64,000 nt of DNA from Myrica gale (Eukaryota > Streptophyta > Magnoliopsida > Fagales > Myricaceae). The translations under genes and the position numbers were made by a program. Below the pieces are notes generated by a model, which did not search any database, had not been told where the DNA came from, and was given only the letters and a program-made list of their open reading frames with translations. Positions 47,311 to 57,269 of the stretch are shown here, piece by piece; within the stretch, counting starts at the first letter, position 1; every line of letters begins with the position of its first letter. The DNA lies in the NCBI GenBank assembly GCA_963930655.1, contig OZ005617.1, forward strand, positions 9,860,501 through 9,924,500. The letters run 5' to 3'.

Positions 47311-47831
47311 TGTGACCTCTTAAGTATGTATTATTTTAATTAAGTATGTATTATTGAGAAATGTATGTATGGTTAAATTAATCTAAAGTTATGTCTAGGT
47401 GGAATTTCTCCCTAGCGTTTTATGAGTTTTAAGCTAGAATTTAAATGTTATATTATTTGAAATTGTTACAATTGAGTGATTGAGATTAATTAGCCTAATT
47501 GTTTTAATTAATGGAATATGTCTCTAAGTTACAATATTTGGAGGAATTTAATTAGGGCGTTAACCTTGAAAATAAGTGTGATAATATATGAGTCCTTGGA
47601 ACAAAAATGAGGAGACATATTAGAGTTAGTTTTGTGGAGTGGCAGAAAAAGAAAATAAGTTTTCTTGAGGGGCAGAAAAGGAAAAGAGGGGAGAAATGGA
47701 GGAGAAAAAAGGAAAGAAGGGGGGAAGGGTAGTTTTGCCTTTTCCCTTCCCCCAAGCCTTTCACGTATAAGGCACCCCCCCTCTCTCCACCGCACAAAAT
47801 CATTGTGCTTTGCCCTAGCTCACCCGAACAA

Positions 47832-47925
47832 GAGAAGAAGAAAAAGAAGAAGAAGAAGAAGAAGAAGAAGAAGAAGAAGAAGAAGAAGAAGAAGAAGAAG
47901 AAGAAGGAGAAAGAGGAGAAAGACA
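47832..47925 (+). repeat. (AAG)n microsatellite, LTR purine tract
   Basis: About 25 uninterrupted or nearly uninterrupted AAG units, then GGAGAAAGAGGAGAAAGACAAAGGTAA. It is the purine tract of this LTR, expanded into a microsatellite. Poly-Arg, poly-Lys, poly-Ser and poly-Phe ORFs across it on both strands are artefacts. Confidence 0.95.
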
Positions 47926-48602
47926 AAGGTAAAAATCCGACCTTTCTATGAAAAACCTCTGCTGGCCGAGTATAACACCACCCCATCTCTCCCATTTTCT
48001 TCTTGTTTGCTTTTGATGGTTGGTTGTTGTTTTGATGGTAGTTTGTCTAGGTTGTTTTCTCCTTGTGTTCATGGATGTTTAGTATAGATCTATACATGCT
48101 TTCTTTGAAGATAGTGTAGATCTTGCAAGTGTTTAAGGGAAGTATAGATTTTACATGAAAACATGGGGAAAAATGGCTAGATCCGAAATGAAGGTTTAAG
48201 ATAAATCGGTTATGTGCTCTAAGTGTTTGATAAAAGGCCTAAGAGAGGATTGAAACCTATTTTGAGCATGTATGGCCGAATCTATTGGTTGATGTATTAG
48301 GTTGTATGCATATGAGTCTTGTTGAGAACCACCAAGCCCTAAGTGTTTGATATATGGTCAGATCTGAAAGATGTTCAAGAGAACAAATGATACACCCTAG
48401 GTGTTTGATAAAAAGACCAAAAGAAGTGGAATAGATGCAATAACATTTGTTTGAGGAGAAGGGATCATGGTTTTGTTGAAAGTTTTGATTTGTAGTTGTA
48501 AAATAGAAGTCTGGAATATGAGGTTATAAGAAGAGAGCATGTTAAGGCAAATTTCGTGTGTGTTGGAAGTGTAATGTGTGATTTGTGTCTAAAGAATGGA
48601 CT

Positions 48603-48806
48603 GACGCTCGACAGTGCGCTAGAGCGTCCTTCGAACAAATTTCGCACAGAAACTTCCCGATAGACCGACGCTCGAGCGTCACTCAAACTGTTTCACACAG
48701 AGAGTTTATGCCCGACTAATGCTCGACAGGGCGCTCGAGCGTCCCTTAACACTTTCATACAGAGGCATAACGCTTGACGAGCGCTCGACCGACACTCGAG
48801 CAGCTT
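48603..48806. repeat. cluster of CTCGA/CGCTCGAGCG palindromes in LTR
   Basis: ACGCTCGACA and CGCTAGAGCG (48604-48627), the 12-bp palindrome ACGCTCGAGCGT (48668-48679), GCTCGACAGGGCGCTCGAGCG (48721-48741) and GCGCTCGACC/ACACTCGAG (48781-48799). The complete element's LTR lacks this cluster and has GTGTCGACAC pairs instead. Confidence 0.88.
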
Positions 48807-49378
48807 CCTTTGAATTTCACGAAATTTTCCTGAAAATTGTAGTTTTCTTTTAAACTATTAGGAAACCCTACTAGGTTTTTCACTTAAGAAAATACCTTGT
48901 ATTGTAAGATCACCATGTAGAATTCAAGGAATATGGATGTTTTTGTATGACGAAGCATGAGTTATTGAATGACTACTCTATACGTCTAGTGAACCTTTGA
49001 ATAACACTAGTGTGACCCAATTGTAGGAAAGATGCAGTTCAAGCGCTCAAGGGAACGAAGGTAAGTGAAAATTGTAAGTGGAAACTTATGCTTTTTGAAA
49101 AACTGGAATGATGCACAGCATGAATTCTCATGATTTATTACGACATGACATAAGCATTTGCATGAAAAAGAAAGTTTTGTGCGAATGAAAGTATGAGAAG
49201 AATTTAGGATTTCTCATCATCAAGCATGACATGAGCACACCATGAGCATTTGCATTCATTTTTCTCATGAGAAAGAAAGAGAAATTTTATGCAAATAAAA
49301 GTATCATTTTATGCTACTTTATGACAAGTTAAGTTAATAAGCTAAAGTCGGTCGGTACCGTACCAAGTCAAGAAGGTG

Positions 49379-49530
49379 CATCCATACCGAAGGACGTTTA
49401 CGTGAAGGGTGGATGTCACCTAGGACACCCATACCGAAGGATGCTTGCAAGAAGGATGGGTAGTCCATGAGGTATGTGCCATCACACTGAAGGATGCTTG
49501 CAAGAAGGTGTGAACCTCCAAGGGTCGCGC
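49379..49530 (+). other. stem-loop array in the 3' LTR of the deleted element
   Basis: CATCCA/TGGATG (49379-49384 with 49410-49415), CCCAT/ATGGG (about 49428-49460) and TCACAC/GTGTGA (about 49482-49513), each enclosing the CYGAAGGAYG-n-GAAGG frame. Position and order match the arrays at 24252 and 13772. Confidence 0.8.
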
Positions 49531-52500
49531 CTAGCCACTGAAGGACGAATGCAAGAAGGTGTGCTAGCTCGACCAAATGTAAATCCCTAAGGCAAATAGG
49601 GGACAGTTCCAACGGGAACGCACAACCCTGATGTCAGGGGTAAATAGAGAGCAAGTAGCCCACAAGATAAGAATTGGAATGATTTTCCAAAAGCAAGAGT
49701 TTTACAAGTATAAGTGATGTTTTCGAGAGCAAGTGCATGTACATATGCAATCATGAGGCATACACGTGCATCAAAATTCATGGTCATGCATGAATTTCAT
49801 TATGTTTACATGCTTATTATTTCAAGTTCAAGTGCATGCTTATGATTTAAAGTTCACATTTCCAAACCATGATTTCAAGTCCATGTTTTAACTATAATTC
49901 CTTACTAAGTCTTTCGACTCACAGTTTTAAATTGTATCATTCCAGATAACACTTCAGGTGGGGAAATCTACAAGAGGGACCGACGGGAATGTCCTCTTCT
50001 CTTTTTGTTGTTTCATTAAATTTTTGGAAGAGCCGGCATGAGCCTCCTTTGTGTGGTGGTCATGGGTAATTCGGCCTAGTAAAGTTTAAAGTGTTTAACT
50101 GATTGATATTTTGAGACCATGTTATAACTACTTCAAGTTATCATTTAAGGAGCATGTTCTAATGTTTCGTATGTGTGTTAAGCGCTAGTTATAAAAAAAA
50201 ATTAGGTATTATGATATTTTCGCTGCAAGAATCCTCTGAATGAGATATATTCCGCTGCAAGAATTTAGTAAGTACGTTTGAGCATTCCTTGTCGGGAATG
50301 CTCGCGGTTGTCATTAGCCTCGTCAAGCTAGCGTTCGGGGCGTGACATGTATATTAACCTTATGAAAAAAATACGTGTTCAAGATTTTTTGAATTAGTTA
50401 CCTAAAAAACAAAATCTCAAAGACCAAGTAAAAGCATAGAGGAAAACCAAGTATATAGAATTAAAGTTAGACCAATAGCAAATGAACTATAGTAACAAAG
50501 CATTTGCTCCCTCCTCAGCTAGTTATTCATCACTAATCTTCTCCCCATTTTTGTCACAAATGGACAAAGGAAAACAAATACATAAAAAGAAGAATTAACT
50601 AGCATAAGAACTATAGATCACAAATAAAAGAAAATATAGGTAGAACCAAAGCACAATCCACCGAAATCGACAACAAGGTACAGAGGAATAGGCAAATAAA
50701 AAAGGTAGCACGCAGTAGTATAATGAGATAAGGAAAAATAATTTAAAAAGAGTAAATAATCAAATGCCAAAAATCAACACAAAAATTATGGAACTAATAG
50801 ACATAACCAAAATTCGTAAAATCATGGAAAATCAATACAAGCTCACTATATGATCATGAAAAATAATTTATTGATTTGATGCCACATGTCTCTAAATGGT
50901 TTTAACATCAATAATTAAAAAATGTGAATTGCATACATGTGTGAAATACAAAACACAATTAGAGAGGCTTAAGACCTTAATCTTGTGAGGGAGGTCAAAG
51001 TTAGCCAATTGAAACCCTGAGTGTAAAGAGAGACAAATCACACTAGATTAAAGTCAAACTCAATGCCACTAGGACCTGAGTATGCAATTTTGTTGCCTGA
51101 TTTTTCTCCCCTAGATATTTTTCCTCTTTTACTTTTGCTATTCTTTTCTTTTCTGAAATTGTAACAACTTATTTTGAAGTGAAGATAATCTTTTGGGGCC
51201 TTTGACTGTGAGATGGGCAATGAATAAGGTTAGCTAGTCAAAGTTCAATTAAAATTGATTAATATGATCTCTTCCATTTGTGGTTGCAGACCCAAAACTC
51301 AAACATGCAGTCAAGCCCCATCTAACCATATTCAATGTGCACTATGATTGAGTATTACAAATATACATTGGAAAATCATATTATAATCCAGATATAAATT
51401 GAGAAAGTATTTAAAAGATCATGCGCAAAAATCTAAAAGTATGTTAATCAGACAAATGAACAAATGTTATGACTAAAGGCACACAACAATCATCAATTTT
51501 TGTTTAAAGAAAAAACAACTGAAACAGGAAGCAAAAGCACATGTGATCACAAGATAAGAAACAAAAAACACACAAGAACATAAATTAAAAAAAATATAAA
51601 TGCAAAATATTGTAATGCACGCAAAAACAAAAAGATACTTAGGGAGTAGCACACATACCAATAGCCTTCCTGTCGGCTAATCGATTTTCATTCCTTTTCA
51701 CAAAAATATTTTTGACATGTGTTGATTGTTTGTTCAAGTTCTCCAACTTTTCATTAATAAGCATTGTGCTTAGTGAGAAACTTAACTTGATTCACAAGAT
51801 TCATATGCTCACTGCTGCAAAAAGAGTTAGCATGTGTGTATTCTTGTGCTCTCAATTTAAAACAGTTAGGTCTTATGTGCCCTAACTTACCACAAAAGTG
51901 ACATGTGGGAAAAAACCTATTTGAAGTGTCATGTGCCCTAGGTAAAATAACCTTAGAACAAGTATTAATAGATTAAGAAATAGTCATTTTACTTTTACTC
52001 ACCTTTCTTTGACGAACTTTAATTTCTGCTTGTTTGACTGGCAATGACACTGAAACGAAGATAGTCTTTGAAGTCGATGCACCACTCGACTCTTTGTATC
52101 CAAAACCTTTCCTATTTCAGGTGTTGCTCTCATGCTTAACATGTGGTCAAGTTTCTTGGAACCACTATAGAATTGCTGAAGTTGAGCCTTGGATTTCTCT
52201 TGTTCACACCCTATATCTTTGACCTTAGCTTCAAGCGCCACACTCCTCACTTTCAAATAATCAGTCAACGTGATGTACTCTTCAAGCTTGGCATTGAGGT
52301 TATCCCTTTCAGGTTGAGTCTCACGTAGTTTCTCTACAGTCTTTTTATTTACCTTGTGCAGTTTCAAGCTTTCCCTAAAGAGCTTGTCATACACCTCTTG
52401 CAAGCTTTCTTCGGCATCAAATTCATCCTCAGATGTCTCTATTTCAGAGTTAAGATCTTACAAATCATAATTATCAGTACTAGACATAAAAACCATAAAA

Positions 52501-53554
52501 TTAACCTGTATATCTGAAGATGATTTATCACTATCAGTGATAGAGTTGGATTCATCATCGCTTAGTGATGCATTCATGACTTTTCCTTTTGATTTGAGAT
52601 ACGTAGCTAACACACTCTGACCGAACGTGACCGAAGCCTTGACATTCAAAATACTTAAGTCTTCTTGGTCTCATTCTCAAAATTCTTATTTATTTTCTAC
52701 TTTCTATAACCACTGAAGCTACCATGATTCTTTTTAGCTCCTTTATTAAATCTTCTTTGATCATCCTTTGATCTCAAAAACTTTTTGAATTTTTTGACTA
52801 GAACGTTGAAGTTCACATTATCTAGAGATTCATCTGAGTCAAAGTCAACTTCTTCTTTACTTGATCTCAAAGCAATCGACTTGTTCCTTTTTGGCTGAGG
52901 TAGTGTTAATTCATAAGTATGCGATGACCCAACAAACTCTTCAACTTTTCTTGTTCCTCTTTGCTTTCCTCAATGGCAGTGACTTTGGATCTGAATATTT
53001 CAGGAAGAGATCTCATAACTTTCCTGACTACTCGATTTTCTGGAATCATTTCACCCAGATTATAGCTTGAATTAATTATATCATTAAGCTTTGCGTAGAA
53101 TTCATCGAAGGTTTCATCCGAATTTCTTCAAACTTTGTGGTCAACATTTGAAACTTTATGGTCAACATCCGAATTTCTTCACCGTCTTGGTTCATTCACG
53201 AGTAGTTTTCAGAATATCCCAAGCTGCCTTAGACGTCTCACATATTGAGATACACTTAACTCATCAGCAGATACAACCATAAAAATAGAATGCAAACCTT
53301 TGCTATTCTAATTACATTCATTGATCTCAGTGATAGACCAGATGCCAATATCTTTAGGTGTTTTAACACCTTCAACAGTAGAGGAGGGTGTTGACCACCC
53401 TTTAACACAAGAACTCCAAACCTGTTCATCAAGGGATTTCAAAAAGTTTTTATGTGAACTCTCTAGTACGCATAATTGCTTCCATCAAAATATGGAGGTA
53501 CAGACAAAGACTGACTTTGATTTATCTAGACTAAGGGTCAAGGATCGATATTGA

Positions 53555-53567
53555 GCTCTGATACCAA
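53555..53567 (-). other. primer binding site, minus strand
   Basis: GCTCTGATACCAA is the reverse complement of TTGGTATCAGAGC and lies next to the LTR end at 53569. Confidence 0.85.
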
Positions 53568-53568
53568 T

Positions 53569-54506
53569 TGAAAAATCCGGTTTATACCCTATTAACACCT
53601 AGAGGGGGTGAATATGTATTTTCCTCTAATTACAATTTCAATAACAATTTTAAAACAAGTTCTAAAATTATTCAGCCTAGACATGCATAATAATCAACTC
53701 AATCAACAAATAAGCAACAAAAAATTTCAATAAAATTCAATCATACAAAGACACAAAGATTTAGTGACGAAGTGGAAAACCAAATACTATTCAAAGAAAA
53801 AACTACTCTGGGCTAGCAGCCACCTGATATCCACTAACCTTATAAATAGTGATTCAGACACGGGCAACTATAGTTGCTTGACTTAGACAACTCTGATGTA
53901 ATAATCAAAACGTCCTGCTTAGACCAGCTCTGTGCGGCATTCACCTCAGACCTTTGAGATTCTTCTTGTGGATTCTTCACGAACAAACCTTTTTCTTCAA
54001 CATAACTTAAACAATGTGAAGGTTCCACAACAGGATGATTGAAAACTAAGAAAAACTTATCAATATTGAGGCATGAATCCTCTGGGGTTTTCTCTCCAGA
54101 AAAGAGGCACAAATATTCTCAATGGAAGCCTCAATAATATTTTTGGACGTCCTTCACGAAACCTAGTAAGGAAAGTCCAGAAATTCAGGTGTTTCTGAAA
54201 TTCAACGTGTTTCTCTCGAGCGTGAGTCGAACGCAATGTCTTTGTCTGAATTCTTCAAGGTGCGCTTGAGCTTGGGTCAAACGCGAAGATACTGTCTGAA
54301 ATCTTCATGGGGTGCTCGAGTGCGAAGACACTGTCTGAACTCTTCATGGGGCGCTCAAGCATGAGTCGAGCATCAGTCAAACGTAAAGTCGACATAAGTC
54401 AAAAACAAACTTTGGAACGATACAGGACAATAACATACAACTCTATAAAGACATATTTTGACACAAAATTTTGCCAATACAAAAATGTACTGACCCAAAG
54501 GAGCGA
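53569..54506 (-). repeat. Sirevirus LTR, minus strand (outer edge approximate)
   Basis: The end adjoining the primer site carries the CACCTAGAGGGGGTGAATA sequence (53599-53617) characteristic of Sirevirus LTR 3' ends. A CTCGAG/GTCGAAC motif cluster lies at 54214-54378. The outer edge cannot be fixed: the LTR either ends near 54506 or runs into the segment shared with 34614-34865. Confidence 0.65.
54214..54378. repeat. cluster of CTCGAG/GTCGAACG words in a Sirevirus LTR
   Basis: CTCGAGCGTGAGTCGAACGC (54215), GCGCTTGAGCTTGGGTCAAACGC (about 54262, two halves), GTGCTCGAGTGCGAAGACAC and GCGCTCAAGCATGAGTCGAGC (about 54350). Reversed, the first reads GCGTTCGACTCACGCTCGAG, very close to GCGCTCGACCGACACTCGAG at 48780-48799 in a gypsy LTR. 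Confidence 0.8.
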
Positions 54507-54750
54507 GTTAAAATTAGGAAAATCGTCCAAAATACACTAGACCTTTTAACTAGCTGCCAACCAGACCACCTTGGAGTAATTTTATCATAACTTCGCTAGC
54601 ATACTCTAAATCATACACCTTTTTGTGTGTTGGAAACTAGACTCATAATTCTTTCCAGTAGTCATAATATGAACACAGAATCTTTGTAAATAATTTCAGA
54701 AATTTATTTAAATTTTGACTCTCGGTGCTAACCACACTTGTGTTAGGACG
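54507..54750 (-). repeat. segment shared with 34614-34865
   Basis: The second copy of the 250-bp LTR-like block that adjoins the Reina/CRM-like fossil. It may be a truncated LTR of that family lying between the Sirevirus LTR and the next element. Confidence 0.55.
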
Positions 54751-54839
54751 TTATTGAAGGTTGCATGAAAATTATGAATGTGTGACTAATTGGTGACGAT
54801 TATAATCATTACCTAAAGCTTGTTAGGATATTGTTTAAG

Positions 54840-55760
54840 AAATCTGTGTAATTTTTTTAAAATGCATAATTAAATAAATTCTCAAATATTAATATAAATA
54901 AAATACTGTGGGAACGTATCTAGACCTGTTCGAACGACCGCCATTGTTGGACTTAAATAAAACATAACTGAGCAGTGAGATTTTGTACTAAATAAATTCT
55001 CAAATATTAATAAACTAAGTAAATATATATTTATTTGAAAAAATATTTTTGAAACTTTTTGAGAGTCAAACTGGGTACAGACTAAGAATTATATGAGCTA
55101 GAGACTTAATCAGTAATATTATTCCGGTCCTATTAGATCGTGTGAAATATAGTATGGTGGATAATAAATAAGCGTATAACTGTTAGCAAAAATGATTTTA
55201 CAAAAACAATCTCATTATCTTGGGGGTCAATTGTGTGATATGTTAATGGACATGATTACAATTTGTTGAAGCCCATAAATTCGGAACACATAATATAAGG
55301 GTGTTAATGAAAAAGAGTTTTTAATGATAATCCTTCGGCCGAGATTTTGAGGTTCCTAAAGATCCCACGCATGAGCACATTTGAAGCTCTGAACGAGCCA
55401 TTATAAATAGCTCAGAATTTTCATTTGAGAGAAAGGATGATAGTTACGTTGAGAGTTCTTCTCTCAAAACTTTATCTCTCTAAAATTCTCTCTCAAGAAC
55501 TGTGCGCATGAATCCGAAAGAGGCAGTACGTTTGAGCTGCTTTGATTCGAGGATCAATATTCTGTTGTGATCAACTCTTTTTAATCTAGACCCGTTTGAA
55601 CGATCGCCATTGTCGTGCGTACGACAATATGTGAATACCGTACGCGTGTTTATTACCGTTCCCACGCCTATATTTGATAAACGTCTACACGTAACTTTCC
55701 AACGGCATTTTCGGTGACCGATTTTTGATTTTATGCGATCATACTATTTAATTCGTGCGC
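54840..55760 (+). mobile_element. LTR-like sequence, plus strand, related to 19597-20890
   Basis: The stretch 54900-55350 aligns with the reverse complement of about 19880-20200. Plausible promoter features lie downstream: ATTATAAATAGCTC near 55402, then CT-rich sequence. A motif TCTAGACCYGTTCGAACGA/CGCCATTG occurs at about 54921 and, in slightly changed form, at about 55586. No primer site or coding domain was found with this copy; edges are approximate. Confidence 0.45.
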
Positions 55761-55779
55761 ACGGATATTCAATGATGAA

Positions 55780-56045
55780 CACATAGTCCTCACCTAGAAG
55801 ATAACATTTGCACGTGTGACGCGAATGGACAAAAAGAACTAACGTGAAATATGTGACGCAAACGGAAAACAATCACGAACGTTTTTGCGTGAGGAAACTC
55901 GTTATGTCACTCAAAATCTTTACTGACCGGCTTATCGTGACATACTGAACGATAAGTTGATTTTGTCATTCAAAACCTTTTCTAATAGAATTATAATTTT
56001 TAATGGCAAAGATTTTTGTCACCAAAGATGAAATTTATTGTAGTG
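55780..56045 (-). mobile_element. CACTA-like DNA transposon end fragment
   Basis: The segment ends at 56045 in AAATTTATTGTAGTG, the reverse complement of CACTACAATAAATTT, the form of CACTA (En/Spm) termini in dicots. Inside it are repeated subterminal words (GTGACGCGAATGGACA, GTGACGCAAACGGA, TTATCGTGACATACTGAACGATAAG). No opposite terminus or transposase was found, so it is a one-ended fragment. Confidence 0.5.
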
Positions 56046-57269
56046 CCGAACCTCGTGAGATTGAGTCAACTCTCCATTAAGCCTCACTGCTGGTCCTCCT
56101 CAATGGTTGCTACGTCTGATTGAGGACTCTCGACTCTTTTTTGGACTTGTCCGTAGCGGTGCACGTATCAACAGTATATGCGGTGCCCAACCCTAGCTGG
56201 TAACGAGGAGGGAGCTGCTCCCGACCTCCAATCAGGATATGCAGGACGGCCATTTCCACGAGACCAACCATGCATTGCATGTGACAGATATGCTTTTAAC
56301 CACTGTACTTACACTTTCTCCGGTTTTGCACGCTATCGCGCGAATGACGTTTACTTGGGAGTTTTTCAGCACTTTTGGTCGTCGATTAATTCAAAGGATC
56401 CATTCTTTGATCTATATCTGCAAACTTTTAGATAAGCTCTATAAATTGTCTAGTATATATCACACGTATTCGCAACTACAAAGGATCAGGTCCAAATTAA
56501 ATACTCTGAAATGAAGGGCCAAAAAGCAATCATTCACTTTTGGGCTCCACTCAATTGAATATGGGCGATACTTCTTGTCTCCGTCTCTTGTTATTTGTCC
56601 TGCATGTGTAAGTTGTTGCTAAGGCAAAAAGTTTCGCACCAAAGGTCACTAGTACATCGATCATGAGCTTGATCCAACTGCCAACCTAGATCGGTGCATT
56701 AAAATGATGTCGTGATAACGCAGAAGAAAAAAGAGGCTGTCATAAAAGCCAGTTAGGTCCGACGCTAGCTAGCTTTCGCGAGATGAGAGTTAATTGAAAA
56801 TCTCAAAGAAACTATCTCCATACTCAGAACTCACGAGAACAGTCTACTCTGCCCCCAACCATGCATGGTGGAGAAAATCACACCATATTACCTATGCCTA
56901 CCACTGTCGCTCACAAGATTATCTCCTAAAGTAATCAACTAGCTAGCCAGTTAACTAGGACCCAATAACCCAGCTAGGATTCTCTCCTCTTTCTTCCTTT
57001 TTTTTAATGTTATTCTTTTTGGTGTCTTAATGACACATCTGTCTAACTGTTTCCTTCCCATTTTTTCTTGTTATTCTTTCTTCGTGTAATTTAATGTTCT
57101 ATCCAACTCCCCACCTCCCTATCCTCCTCATATTATTGTCCTGTAGCAGGACTTCCACGATCTCTATTCCTTCTCATCTTCTAGCTTACAGTACTCTTCC
57201 TATATTCATGTCATTCTTGACGCACTCTTTTCTTTCATAAACATTTTTTAGCTATTTCTTGAGGCAAAA
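56046..57269 (+). promoter_or_regulatory. upstream region of the ABCB2-like gene
   Basis: About 1.2 kb between the CACTA-like end and the start codon. No transposon or second gene was recognised. The last 250 bp (56980-57240) are T- and CT-rich, as in many plant promoter or leader regions. No TATA box can be assigned with confidence. Two overlapping ORFs at 56178-56514 have no recognisable domain and are probably chance. Confidence 0.45.

Larger units (their letters stand above)
46222..50347 (+). mobile_element. internally deleted Tekay-type element
   Basis: Parts: the last 461 bp of a 5' LTR (46222-46682), primer site TGGTATCAGAGG at 46689-46700, an internal region of only about 600 bp, polypurine tract 47298-47310, and a full 3' LTR 47311-50347 (3037 bp, TGTGACCTC to GGGGCGTGACA). 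The whole gag-pol is missing, so it is a large non-autonomous (LARD-like) derivative. The 5' LTR stub abuts the minus-strand fossil to its left. No target duplication can be checked because the left end is lost. Confidence 0.85.
50348..54506 (-). mobile_element. Sirevirus-like copia fossil, minus strand, pol missing
   Basis: From right to left: part of an LTR (from about 54506 down to 53569), primer site (53567-53555), gag (about 53550-51860) with a coiled coil (51999-52403, KLDHMLSM and LNAKLEEYITLTDYLKV) and a CCHC knuckle near 51880, then about 1.5 kb of noncoding sequence, including a Sirevirus-type 3' tail near 50530-50560 (TTGTGACAAAAATGGGGAG on the minus strand). Protease, integrase and RT are absent. 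Many breaks; old. Confidence 0.72.

Noticed and set aside
47552-48087. Poly-Arg, poly-Ser and poly-Phe ORFs on both strands
   Set aside because: They are translations of the (AAG)n microsatellite in an LTR.
56178-56514. Two overlapping plus-strand ORFs upstream of the transporter gene
   Set aside because: No recognised domain, two frames open over the same DNA, and no splice or promoter evidence; probably chance.
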